A stretch of 64,000 nt of DNA. Source: Dipetalonema caudispina (lineage: Eukaryota > Nematoda > Chromadorea > Rhabditida > Onchocercidae). A model generated the notes under the pieces. The model saw only the letters and a list, made by a program, of their open reading frames with translations, searched no databases and was not told the origin of the DNA. The stretch is from positions 62,001 to 126,000 of the forward strand of contig JABVXV010000067.1 of NCBI GenBank assembly GCA_013365325.1, written 5' to 3'. The translations under genes and the position numbers were made by a program. This document shows, piece by piece, positions 18,198-30,171 of the stretch (its first letter is position 1; each line of letters begins with the position of its first letter).

Positions 18198-19306
18198 TTA
18201 TTTTTTTCCAAATTTTTGTTTGCTTTCTTTGCTAACATATGACAGTTTTGTTGTTGATAAACATTTTGGTTTCACATTGGAGAAGTCAGTCTGTTTCAAA
18301 CAACTGACAAATTCACTATCGCAACTGCAGATTGCTGCTGCACAGGTACTCATTGAATTTTTTGCTTCTTCGTCTAAATTAAATTGACATGTAAGTTACT
18401 GTTAACTAATGCATCATATGATGATTCATTCATGATTATAACTTAACTAGTTAGTTAGAAAGATCTTTTAATTAATATTTGAAAGACTTGACTGTTACTT
18501 CTTTTTTCATTTTACACTTTTTTTTTTTCTTTAATGTAACTGATTAGTTGCACAGCTAGGCTGATATATAAAGAATCTAATGACCTAAACTTTTCCCTTG
18601 TAAGAATTAGTTTACTGCATCGAAATAAAAACAAACCGCTACAGATTGGATTGTGATCTACACATTTCCATTTGTAAATGATGAAATAAGGCAGAAACCA
18701 ATATTTACAATCACCACTTTCTAAAGCTGCACTATAACAACCTTTGTGACGTACGCAACAACTGAAATGTAATTTTTATGAATTCTTAAAAAAGAAAGAA
18801 ATGGGGAAACTTTTGTGCTTAATCTTTCATCTCTAAACAACAGATATATTTAAGTTAAGTCAGTGATACTGTGAATTTTCTGGGAGATTATACGTTATTC
18901 AAGAATCGCCTATGTGATAACTGAGTAAGTGAAATAATGCTCTCCTAGTGATCGAATAAAAATATTAAGTGGTATTATCTCGTTTGTTGTCAATTCCTTC
19001 TTATTTTTCAAATTAAATCTAATTAAAAGTTAGTGTTTAAAGATCTAAGCTAGCAACTCATCTACACAAATGATAGAATCTCATCAAACTTTTTCACTAC
19101 ATTTAATCGTAAATCAAAAAAATAATTTACATATCGACATCATCAATCGGAAGTTTGTAATCTCGCCCTAGTCCACAGTTACATCCATATCCATTGTAAT
19201 AGAATAAACTATTTCCACCGATGCATTTTTTCATGCTGTAGATGTTCCAAAGTGCCGAATATGTTGATGTTATTAGGAAAGCTAATATTACTATGCGGGA
19301 AAACAT
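18198..19306 (-). CDS. Secreted phospholipase A2-like protein with Lys at the Asp49 position
   Basis: Three exons: 19306-19131, 18761-18637, 18373-18198; total 158 aa, phases consistent. A signal peptide (about 1-18, MFSRIVILAFLITSTYS) is followed by the PLA2 core: calcium-loop-like YNGYGCNCGLGRD (37-49), PIDDVD (53-58), active-site motif CCVRHKGCY (60-68), and the CAAAICSCD helix ending in Asp119. Fourteen Cys are present in the mature part, as expected for a disulfide-rich fold. The catalytic His64 and network Asp119 are kept, but the residue after His, which binds Ca2+ in active enzymes (Asp), is Lys65. The second Gly of the calcium loop is also replaced (GLGRD). By analogy with Lys49 PLA2 homologues it is probably not catalytic. 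The acceptor TTACAG abuts the ATG, suggesting trans-splicing. AATAAA overlaps the stop. Confidence 0.88.
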
Positions 19307-19309
19307 CTG

Positions 19310-21080
19310 TAATTTGATTTATTATTACTAGTAATACTCAGTAATTTCAGTACTTTCTCATTTGATTGGATTGATACTGGTATCGCTTGGCAATAGTACT
19401 ACTACTACTTAATACTGCAATTGGCAATGTCGCTTACATTATCATCCATGTGGCTGGTATCGTTATCGAATTATTCAAATCAGTATCATAATAGTACCGA
19501 TCTCGATATTAGCTACGAAATATTTCAAATTAACCAGCCCTTAGGTTCAAAAAAATTGAAAGTAATAAAATAAGAATTGGAACTTTTCAGGACTACTAAT
19601 TAATATTGTTGCTACCTTGCTAACCTATAGTTGTCAAGTGCTGTACCATTATGCTTGAATAAAAAAAATCATGGATAAGTAAGGGAAAAAATATCAAAAG
19701 CTATATTTCTTGCAGCCGGAGAGATCTTTGTAATTAAGAAGGAATAGCAGTCGTTCGTATTACTCGTCACTTCGTTATCATTAGTGTTCTTCGTTGTTTG
19801 ATAAGAATAAGAAATAAATTTCAGTTATTTGTTATCAAGAAAACGATAATGATAACTTGATAGTTCACTTTTTCAACAGTCAACATTCATTTAACCGTAT
19901 CAGTTACTACATTACAGTATGACTTTTGATGTTTACATTGGAATTTATTGAGAATGATAAAAGTTCAAGAAATGCAATGTCTTAGCCGATACGTATCATG
20001 AGATCAACTTTTAACAAAATAGATGAATATTTTGCCTTGTAACAAACTGGATAAATAATTGAAGATACCGCTTCGCGATTTCACTTTGTGACGTCTATCT
20101 CAACTTTAGTAAATGCTTACTACCTTTCACAGGAATAATTGACTTCTGTGAATTGGACGCAAGAACGGAATGAATTGTTGAAAAATGCAGTAGGTGTGAA
20201 AAGGATGTAGATTTGCAGAAATTTCTAGGTGGCACTACAGAGCCTTAAATGTATCTGCGATTTTATTTTCATGGAATGGTTGGTAGTGTTTGCATGGTAA
20301 TGCAAAAAACTATTACGAGATAGTGTTGTGTCCCATTTGAAACTGAGCAGTCAAATTTAGCATCATTTTGTAGGTGCCACAACGAATTCTGAATTGCTCT
20401 GCTGAAAATGAGTCATTTATTGATGCATTTTTGAAAAAAATTATTGAGAGTACCATATCATTTTAAACCAGTTCTGCTGCCTAGCTATTATAATTGAAGC
20501 CATAAGTTTCAAGACTATTCGTGTAGCTAATAAGGATGTCTTCATCCTTGTATCAGAAATAATTGAATAAATGTCTTTTACTAGAATCAAGTTAAATGAC
20601 ACATTCTAGACGAAAAATCTTCAGGTTACAAAATGAAAAATTATGATTAGGAAAGAAATGCATGAGAGGTTGTAAGCAAGTTCAGTTGAAGGAAAATTAG
20701 AGGCTTTCCCAGCTATAGAAACATTTGTTGATGGATCAATCTAAATCCTTTATCGTATCATACAAGCTGTAAATTCTGATATCTACTATATGATATATGT
20801 ATATATTTTGATGGAGAAAATGTTTTTACATTTTCTGTTTGATATTGTAAGTATTTTTAAATAAATGTGAGGCTATTTTATTAATGCTTATTTTTTTCTT
20901 ATAACAATTTAGTGCTTATTTTTTATTTTATATTATTTCTGCAGTTATTTACTACTTGCTCTTTCTTTCGTACTGAGGAAATTTGTGTCAGACAAAAAGC
21001 AAATTCGAGTGATTTTTTATTTGAACTTAGCAGAGGTCGGTACAGCAACAGAAGCAATTGGCAATAATAACAGCGCATTT
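19310..21080. other. Intergenic, no gene seen
   Basis: AT-rich sequence with no coding-like stretch or paired splice signals that I can support. It probably contains the upstream region of the phospholipase gene. Confidence 0.4.
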
Positions 21081-21090
21081 GGCGCAGGAA

Positions 21091-21279
21091 CTATTTACGA
21101 ATGTATAATGCAGTGAAGTCCTCCAAATGAGACGTGAAGTATGAAGAAATGTAACGATCGGCCATCGAAAGTTGAAAACAAACAACTGTGGCAATCATTA
21201 ACAGATAATCCATTCCTTTATCATTACAGGGTAAACTGCCAGAGAATTCACCATCAACCATTTTACGACCATTCGGCAT
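21091..21279 (-). CDS. Candidate small membrane protein (62 aa)
   Basis: A strong acceptor (TTCACTTTCCAG) lies ten bases upstream of the ATG at 21279, as expected for a trans-spliced mRNA. The frame encodes a polar N-terminus (MPNGRKMVDGEF), one hydrophobic stretch (about residues 23-38, DYLLMIATVVCF) and a short polar tail. A second frame overlapping its 3' half is also open and ends in a Cys-rich tail, so the true exon structure is unclear and a donor near GTAAATAG may exist. No family recognised. Confidence 0.3.
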   Translation of the reverse strand: MPNGRKMVDGEFSGSLPCNDKGMDYLLMIATVVCFQLSMADRYISSYFTSHLEDFTALYIRK

Positions 21280-21999
21280 TTTAAGATCACTGGAAAGTGA
21301 AAAAGCTCTCGATAAATACCTGATGGGTTATTAAAAAACATCACTTCCAATTTTTGTCTTATTCTACGCAGCAAGACGAAACATCTCTCGAACGGATTGT
21401 GACTGCGACAAAAAGTGAACTTTTTAAATGACAACTGCCGATGATCATCTCAATGGTTTGTTCCAAAATACTTCCCAAAACCAGACTTAAACCAAAAAAA
21501 AGTTACGTTGATCTGCTACCATTGCAGTTCCTGGAATTCTGATTATATCTGAGAGATATATTCAGGAGGTTTGTTGCTTTCAATCAGCATTAGTTAACAA
21601 AAAATAATTAAATACTCTCAATAACAATGATCGTTGAACATTCATCGGAAAATATTACAAAAGCTGAACAATTTGAGTTATCAAGTTTTGCCTTGTCTGC
21701 TATATTCATTCATCTCTCATCTATCAACTAGGCCTTTTTCAGGCATCTCAGTATCTTGTAGTGAAAAAACTCCTATAACTAATAAAGGAAAGAAAAACCT
21801 ATTTCACAATGGCAAAATTGTATTAGCTGTAGAGGTTCCTACTTTGATTAACAAATATGAATTCAAGTCTAATTATAATAACCTGAAATTGACAACTCGG
21901 AAATATGAATTCTTATACATAAATTAATATATACATAACCACTTTCTGTAGATTACTTCTCTGTATAGTTCAATCATTCTTCTCTTCAATCATTGCTTG

Positions 22000-23070
22000 A
22001 GAAACTACGAATGCAATCTGGTAATTTGCCGAATCCCAGTACGATAACTATGAAGAAGATCTTAAATAACAAGTAAAGGATAGCTTTCACTAAAAGAATA
22101 AGCTTGGAACGAAAACGAATTAACGACGAACAAATTAAAAATCCAGTTTTAGTTTAACTTTTAATGATGTAGTTTCAACTGGATCTGCTTAAAGTTCTAA
22201 AAATAGATTTAAAAATGCAAGAAAGAAAGTACTTCATATAATTTCTATTTTTATCTTTCTCAACTTTGCTTTCCAGGAAAGAAAAACTACTTAAAGCCCA
22301 CAGGACCTTATTGAGATTGTCATTGTCATCTGTCAGCCTTGATTTTTAGGCCTTAGTGTTGTCAAAAATTTCCCTCATCAAATGCATAAATCCAATAACT
22401 GGCAAATTTCGAAAAAATTCCTTAGCATCAACTACAAGTCAATCAGTCGCATATTGACTACAGACCAGTCAGTCATTACCTAATTTATTAATTAGATTCG
22501 GTATAGTTATTTGTTCAAGGCAGATTTCACAATGGAACCTGTGGAAATAAGTGGAAAATTGTTTAGTTTTGTCACAAGATTATTATTGTTCTTATCATGC
22601 AAATATAATTGTATATTAATTAATTGATATATAATTGGTGATACTAATTCAATCTAATTTAATTATTTTGATTCCAGTAACTTTCTTATCTAATTATCAA
22701 AAATTATAAGAAAATCTATGAAGACGTGCTCCCTTACGATCAACAATGAACTACTCATCTTTTATTCTAAATGTATCATATCTAGAAGTCATTTTAAATT
22801 TCATACTGAAATCAAATTTAAATATAATGAAAATCACTTTACACTTTGCCGCAGTTGAAGTGTGAATTTATTATTCGAAATAGATGTTAACTGATCCTTG
22901 GTCATACTACTGACATTCTTTCTATCATACACGGACCCTTCCCATACCTACGTACGTATATTTCGTCCGCGTGTATGGGTGTCCGCTACGTATGTCTATC
23001 TGTATGTTGCAGATATGTATGTATTTATGTCTGTATGTATGTCGATGTGTCTGTGCCTGTATATACGTGT
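22000..23070. other. Intergenic, no gene seen
   Basis: AT-rich sequence without convincing exons. From about 22930 it grades into TATG/TGTG-rich sequence that leads into the TG microsatellite. Confidence 0.4.
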
Positions 23071-23077
23071 ATGCGTG

Positions 23078-23078
23078 T

Positions 23079-23171
<93 letters not shown>
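23078..23171. repeat. (TG)n microsatellite
   Basis: An almost uninterrupted run of about 46 TG dinucleotides, flanked on the left by imperfect TGTATG repeats. The Cys/Val-repeat frames across it are artefacts. Confidence 0.98.
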
Positions 23172-23172
<1 letters not shown>

Positions 23173-23179
23173 TATGTGA

Positions 23180-24640
23180 AATGACGCAGAGTGCTAGTGG
23201 TGTAGGAGATAGTGATGCATTGTTTGTCTTTTCGGGTGGATATATAGGAAGGCGTACGTGAAAGTTACATGGACTGATTAAGTTTGATGATGTTGGGAAT
23301 TTTTGTTAATAAAAGTGAGTGTGAAATTGGTGATACTTCGTTTTAGATTAAGGAAACACAGCATTTATCAGGTCAGATAAGAATTCCGGTTATCCTCAAT
23401 CGATCGAAATATTGAAAGTTAAAGTTGAAGATTTAGTGTATGAAACTCCTTGTGAGTTAAGATTGCATTCTGCAATTGAGAAACTTTGTTAACTTGAAAG
23501 GTATATTGCATGTACGGTAGAACACGTCAGTTCTTTTCACGTAATTTAGCCTGTGGTTTACCAAGATATGGTGACTTTCTTACGGCATTTTGTACTAGTT
23601 GAAGAGATTTATACATTGAATGTCACTGTTAACGATTCAGAATAAAGTTTTATATTGCATGAAAGTGACTCATACTTCGAGTGAGCTAACCTACTTATTA
23701 CACTTAACTTTGTTTATCTATGATTGCTAACAAGAAATTTCGGTAAAATATGCCTTTATTACACCATGATAGGGTAATGCCTGAAGTGGGACATTCATTG
23801 TCTCTGGTATGAAATGAATTGTTGTACGAGACCAGTTGTTGTCACCGAGAATGAGATAGAGTAAAAGAATAAGAGGAAGTGATGAAGGGCTACAATTTTG
23901 CTCATATATATTACGACATATATCTGTCAATATGTGTTTGGTATGATGTCACCTGGTGGAATTGGTTATGCTAGAACAAAGCTGCTAGCTATAATGATGC
24001 CATCTAGGCTAGTGCAGGCATGGTTGTTGATGATATTAAAAGGATGGATCTGTTGTAATTGTAATTCTTGTAAGAAATATTATGATTCATGAGTCTTAGT
24101 CATTTTAAGATGAAGTTTATGGACAATAATTTAGTATATTTAAGACTTCAAACCTAGCTTGTGTGATTTTTTTTTTGAATTAGTGATTAATAGAATCAGG
24201 CATTTTTTTTTTTCCTAAATTTTAATGCTTCTTTTATCTGCTTTCTCTGCATCCTCGCTCTATCTATGTATGTGAGTCCCTCCCATTTATCGATTATTTT
24301 CCCTAATTTTCAAATTGAAACCATCTGAAAGGACTGGAAGAGAGAATGGCAGGCAGTGAGTGTTCTATGGGCGTTTATATAAGAAAGGAAGGAAGGAAGG
24401 ACGGATTGGTTGGTTGGTTGGTTGGTTGGGTGTCAGCAGCATATCAAGATCAATTTTCCTGCCAACGATTCATTCGTTCGTTCATCTTGCTAATCCTCTT
24501 TCTATTATTCACTGTAACCTGTAATAATGTGATGTGTTATTCAACACCTAATACTTGTGATATATTACCTGTCCTTATATTTTTTATCAATAGCATTCGT
24601 TTTTTCTGTTTCATTTGGTAAGAATGTAGTGATTGCGATT
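23180..24640. other. Intergenic or upstream region of the unrecognised gene
   Basis: No reliable exon. A GGAA repeat and a GGTT repeat lie at about 24385-24430. A 91-codon frame from 24346 ends at a donor (TTTG/GTAAGA, 24618) in the phase needed to join the next exon, but the intron would be only 36 bases and the frame runs over simple repeats, so I do not adopt it. Confidence 0.4.
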
Positions 24641-24653
24641 ATAAGATTTTCAG

Positions 24654-25901
24654 GAATTCTTGTGGATATCCTCAGAAGAGCAGTAAGTCGTTGGCCTCGA
24701 ACAGTTGCATGTTTTTACACCCCAACAATAACTTTAGCATTCGTGATTTTATGGTTGACAACCCTCAGGAAGGTAAATATTTTTCATGTTTTTGTTAAAT
24801 AATCTTGAGTCACTATTCTCTTCAAAACTCCAAAATTATTTCTTTTTTTACGAAGAATGGATAAAAAATTTCGGTAGTATTTTGTGAATTTTTTTAGTAA
24901 ATATTTTTTTTCCATAATTTTGGTTCGTTTTGGAAGTTTAGGAAATGTTTATTACCCGGTTTTCTATGGATATTGTAAGATGAGTTTTTCGTTTTCAGGG
25001 AGGTTGTCGCGAAAACGAAAGAAACTGAAGGAGACTTTCGAAGAGTCGTGTGGCGAAGAATCGCATTGCTTGTTTGCCCTTATTCACGTATGCCATTTGG
25101 AGGATACGCAGTGCACAAGCAGTGGCCTAGTCGCTTCCACGTCAGAAATTTCTCCTAACCTTGATTCCAGTACCGGTATGTTAAGCCAGTATGTAGTAGG
25201 AAGATTTTATCATGTACTTAAGGAAAATTTAGTTAATACAGGATGGATGATTCCTTACAGAGTTGGTTTTGGATGTTGTAACTCGATAGGGGCTATTTTA
25301 ACAACGTTACGACCTGGTATTTTTTATGAGCGCTTAACCACTTAAATAGTAACGAAGGTCGGTCAAATATTCAGTTCGGTATTTTGACTCATTTGCAGAT
25401 ATGGGGAACTCTTTATACTCAATGAGCGGAAAGTAAACATTTAGAAGTAATGGATCAAAAGTAATCACAGGAGTACCTGTGATTACTTTTGTTCCATTAC
25501 TTCTAATAAATGTTTACTTCCTACATTGAAAACCATGAACATATTGGGGAAATAAGCAATATATTTCCGAGTAGACTTTGTGCAGTTTAAGATTTGCATA
25601 AATTTATTGTCTTCTCTGTAAATTATTAAAAATACTAAAGCCCGAATAACATGGGAAGTAAACTATTAGACTTTTTGGTTTAGTCGTGAGCGGTTATACT
25701 TTCGGGTGACTGTTACATCTGAAAAACTCGTCGGTTTTTTATGTGACTTTCTTTTGCCTGCTCATAGTTGCGGAACTATACGGCAGCATCAATTCTGTCT
25801 TCGAAGGTCCGCTTACAGAATTTGATGCGGCATCGCCCGCGGTCGTTGATTGTGGATACCCAGCTGAAAGGGCGTTTCAAAAGTGGCAACCACTACGGTA
25901 A
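24654..25901 (+). CDS. Unrecognised basic protein, 3' part (3 exons; 5' end unresolved)
   Basis: Three exons join in phase: 24654-24772 (after TTTTCAG), 24999-25175 (after TTTTCAG) and 25768-25901 (after CTCATAG, ending in TAA). Their GC content is clearly above the surroundings and no stop interrupts them, giving about 143 codons. Visible features are a polar segment with HPNNNFSIRDF, a strongly basic patch RLSRKRKKLK at the start of the second exon (a possible nuclear localisation signal), a Cys-containing middle, and a C-terminus ending AERAFQKWQPLR. No known domain is recognised. An alternative last exon, using the acceptor at 25260, would stop at 25287-25289. The first exon and start codon are not identified. 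The gene lies just upstream of eIF5 on the same strand. Confidence 0.5.
25419..25529. repeat. Near-perfect inverted repeat (long hairpin)
   Basis: The left arm runs from TCAATG at 25419, and the right arm ends at CATTGA 25524-25529. The inner part (25432-25471 against 25476-25520) pairs almost perfectly, with one mismatch and a three-base bulge around a four-base loop (AGTA, 25472-25475). It would form a stem of about 50 bp. It lies in the last intron of the unrecognised gene. It could be a small foldback element or a hairpin RNA source. Confidence 0.9.
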
Positions 25902-26174
25902 AATCTATCCATGAGCCGGAAAATAGGATAGGGACTTTAATGTGAAATGATTTTACTTGTAGCATACTGCTTTGATGTTTTTTTTGGATTACAGATCAAC
26001 TTTATAACTTTCGTAGTTATAGTAAATGTCATGCTGGATTTTTGCAGAACTTGTAATAGTGAAATTTAGCATACAGTAGAGAAAATTTAAAAAATCTTTA
26101 GAACACTTCAGATCATTTTAGTTAGTAATTTGCAGGTTCTTCACGGAGTTTGTTCATCAACAAATTGAACGGAA

Positions 26175-28909
26175 ATGGCGATCAATATCAACCGCAACGT
26201 GCTCGATCCTTTTTATCGTTACAAAATGCCCCGTTTGCAAGCCAAGGTTATTTCATCATTCAAGCAAGATAAAGGATATTACATATATTTTGCTTCATAA
26301 TTTTAGTTTTCACGAAATACTGTTGATATTCTGCAGGTCGAAGGCAAAGGCAACGGAATCAAAACAGTCATTGCAAACATGACCGAAATTGCCAAAGCTC
26401 TTGAGCGTCCACCAACTTGTAAGTACTTACTTACCAAAGTCTTTATATGTTGTGGTGTTTTCAGTTACACTATGTATTGCTGATCTAATTTGATTATTTG
26501 GAGTCACTTCGTAGTTCAATTTTCTGCTTATCATTTCGAGTAGCGAGAAATGGGTCTCGAGATGAAATGAGTATGTCCATTTTGAAATGGTGAAGTAAGC
26601 GAAGGAAACGTAAATCATCCCGTATATCCTTTTATCGATGTTATTATAGACCCAACTAAGTATTTTGGGTGCGAATTGGGCGCGCAGACCAATTTTGACA
26701 TGAAAAATGAACGTTTTATCGTGAACGGTGAACATGACGCGGCCAAACTGCAAGATATTCTCGATGGTTTCATCAAAAAGTTTGTGTTGTGTGCAGCATG
26801 TGAGAATCCTGAAACCACTTTGGTAAAATATTTGCTATTACTGCTCCATTTTACCTCACTTGATTTAGCTTTTTCTTCTGCACGGCTTTGTTTTGGCTGC
26901 AGTTTAGAAACTCACTTTCTAGGTTGTGAAGAAGGGCCAGATCCATAGTAAATGCAAAGCTTGTGGGAACACTTCAATCATCGATCCCAAGCATAAGCTG
27001 TCGACATTTATCATGAAAAATCCGCCAAAAGTGGATGAGAAGGAAAAGAAAGAAGGTGGTAACAGTGGTTCGACGGACAATTCGATAATAGATGGAGAAA
27101 TTCCGAGTGACAAAGACTTGGTAAATAAACTTACTAGAGACTTTTAAAAATTTCAGTTCCTTTAATTTTATTTTCATGTGAAGTCTTATTTTGTTCATTT
27201 TATCACAAAATGCTTGTAGAATGGAAGTGCGTCGGATGATATTGATGATGATTGGGCAGAGCCAATTGACGATCCGGTTGGAGGAGTTTCTGCACAAATT
27301 GGCAAATTGATAATTAGCAGAGATCTTGATAAACCAATCGAGGAGCGGCTTGATATGCTCCATCAGTATTTCCTGAAAGCTAAAGCTGATGGTACAATTC
27401 AGGTAATTGAGACAGCAACTATGTTTTTTTCGAGAACTCGCCAAGACTGCATGAGTATGAATACTCATGTTGGATTTCTACACGTGATCGAACCTATTTT
27501 TTTTTTTAACAGTACTAAATAAAAAGTCGTTCCTTCTGTCTATCCATTATGATTGAAATAATTTTGTATTTTTATAATTGAAAACTTGTTGATGGAAGAT
27601 GTATATTGCAGAATAGTAAGAAATTACTAAATGAGGCAGAAAGATTGGAGCTAAAATCAAAGGCTACCCTTTTGTTGGCTGATGTTTTATTTGATACAAA
27701 CGTTGTCAGTCAGATCATGGAATATCGGAACATCCTTCTGCGTTTTACTGTTAACGACCACAAGGTCTGCATTATCACTTTTTTGGAATTGTTTACCGAC
27801 CTTGAATTCAAAATATTATTTTATTAATCAGTTTTATCTGAAATTCCTAAATTCTTGTTCAATTTCAGGCGCAGCGTCATCTTCTAGGTGGCATTGAACA
27901 GCTCATTTCAAAACATTTCGACACTTTGTTTCCAAAATCAGCCCATATCATTAAAGCGCTTTATGATACCGATGTAGTAGAAGAGGAAGTTCTTCTTGCC
28001 TGGGGTGAAAAGGTATGTAAATGGAACTGTGTTTATAAGATTCTAAAATTTCGGTCTTTTAAAAATTAAAGTTAATAGAAGTATAATTATGCGGAATTAT
28101 CCTTTTAAGCCGAGCAAAAAATACGTTAAGAAGAAACTGTGCGCAGAGATAATCAGTAAAGCGCAACCTGTTTTGGAGTGGTTGAAGAATGCAGAGGAAG
28201 ATGAAAGTGACGATGAAGACGAGGAAGACGGAGCTATTGAGGTATGATTTAAAGTGATTGTCTTTTCGCTTTTGATAAATCTTTAATTCACCAATTTAGA
28301 TCCCAGAGGAAAGAATATTAATGCATTTTATTTTTGTTGTCTCTGCGAAACATGATGGAAGGGGCAGTTTGCGTCGTAATATGTTCACCATTCGCAATTT
28401 CTTATTCCCATTATGATTTCTTTGCCTACCGTGTATCAAATATCATTCATGAAAAAAGTGATATGTCTCGATTATTAGATATGCTCGTGAACGCTTTATC
28501 TTTGGTTGTGGATTGCTCTTTCCCTCTTATCTGCTTCGCCCATACTTTGAATGTCGGACGACGTTTGTTTTTTTGCTGACCTGCATAAGCAACTTGATGT
28601 ATTAGTTGACTGATGTTAGTCAAAAAAATGTAGGGTCAAAGAAAATATCAGTCGGCGTTTAGGTGAACATTGTCTCTAGCCCATCGCAAATCATTTAATT
28701 TTGAAGTGGGAATAATATGGGATTTAATGTGTGGTTTCCAGTAATTTGAATCCGAATCGCAAATTTCACGTTTTCTTCAGTTTGACGATCGCGCCCGAAA
28801 GGTGGGGACAGTTGAAATGGATGCGACAAAGAAGACGAATGGCACTGCACAAATTGAAAAGATCAAAACTGAGGACGATGGTGAAGAAGTTGATATTGAT
28901 GATATCTAG
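26175..28909 (+). CDS. eif-5: Translation initiation factor eIF5 (9 exons, complete, 421 aa)
   Basis: GTPase-activating protein for eIF2-GTP in the 43S/48S initiation complex. Exons: 26175-26246, 26337-26418, 26650-26822, 26923-27120, 27220-27402, 27612-27764, 27869-28012, 28110-28241, 28781-28909; all phases agree. The N-terminus has FYRYKMPRL with the catalytic arginine finger Arg15, then KGNGIKTVI and [14 protein letters not shown], and a zinc ribbon with CAAC and CKAC pairs. An acidic/basic linker is followed by the C-terminal W2 (HEAT-like) domain with acidic boxes near the end of exon 8 ([13 protein letters not shown]). Length is close to human eIF5 (431). An acceptor at 26135 precedes the start, so the 5'UTR is spliced or trans-spliced. 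The gene is intact. Confidence 0.96.
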
Positions 28910-30171
28910 ATGGATTGATTAAATCTTTCGTCATAAAAAGTGTTTGATGCTTTGAAAATTGTCTGTTTTTATTTTCATAAGAAGTTACCCTCTCTGTTTC
29001 CATATATACTAATTTTCCCTATATATGTAGAGTCCTATTTGAGTACTGATATAAATTCCATTATTTTGTATTGTGCACATCATCTTTAACTTTTTGTCTG
29101 TTTTACTTTTTTTTTCGATTTAATACTCTGATGACGTTTTTCTTCCCACTACTTCGTATTCTACATCGATCCTTGGTCTAATCTTATTCATCATTACTGA
29201 ATTATTTGCTATATATCTTCTTTTATCCAAACAACTATATGAGGAAGAATCTGACGAAAGAACTGAGCTGTTCTATGGGTTTTGAAATGATGAAATTATT
29301 TCCGCGTTTACGGCAGAATATTCGGATTTCCAAAACGTATTCGTAAATTCACTGATTTCTCCACATTTTCTGATTTGGACAGCAGGGAACAACATAACAA
29401 ATATGCAGTACCGCAGTGATTTTTTTGGTGTGGGACGGTATTTGAGCAAAATAAGTAGTCGCTCCCTATTGGTAGAATCCTCATGGGCTTTGATTTGAAT
29501 TATGATATGGCGTTAAAGGAGGACAGGGATTGTCATGCACAATGTGGACCGAACAGTGAACAGTTAATTGTTGAAGCTTCATGTGAACTTCTAAATTAAC
29601 ATAATATTTTGACTAGTTTCTCTTAAGATCCAAAGAATAAAATTATGAGGAAATACAACAAATTGCTTAGTAAACTGACTTTTTTTTGAGTTCTTTAAAC
29701 TTTAATAGCTAGGAATGAGACAGAAATGTCCTGTTTGAACCTTGTATTTGTATACATGTTCTAAGCAATTAGGCCTAAGTTAGCATACAGGATCGCTATA
29801 TTTCAAGGAATATTTTAAATACCTGATATCCCTAAAGATGTCTCTAAGCTTCATCTTATTCCGGCTTATATTATCAATGACGCCAAATTCGTTAATATAC
29901 GGATGAGACGCAGGAAGAGCCAGGAAACTTAGGGGACAGGGTGCGCTGAAAGATCATTCCGGTAAGAGTGAGCATCGCGAGAAACAAATTCTTCGCGGAT
30001 CAAATTCAAAAAGTGTGTTATATTCAAATAATATAAACAACATTCTTGGAACGATTAATTAAAGAACAAATTGGTGTATTTCTCATTTTTAACAAAAGGG
30101 AATGGTAATAACTTTTGGGGAAATGAAATCGGCGTCAGTAGACGCATACAATTCAACGGTCTAGTAAATTA
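28910..30171. other. Convergent intergenic region
   Basis: This lies between the 3' ends of eIF5 (plus) and the large minus-strand gene. It holds the presumed 3'UTRs. A 37-codon plus-strand frame at 29483-29596 has coding-like composition but no splice support. Nothing else is seen. Confidence 0.4.

Noticed and set aside
22898..23261. Three overlapping Cys/Val-rich ORFs
   Set aside because: They are translations of the (TG)n microsatellite in different frames.
24346..24621. 91-codon ORF that could be the first exon of the 24.65-25.9 kb gene
   Set aside because: The implied intron is 36 bases, and the frame is made of GGAA and GGTT simple repeats; phase agreement alone is not enough.
29483..29596. 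37-codon ORF with two Cys in the convergent intergenic region
   Set aside because: No splice signal, and it probably lies in a 3'UTR or spacer.
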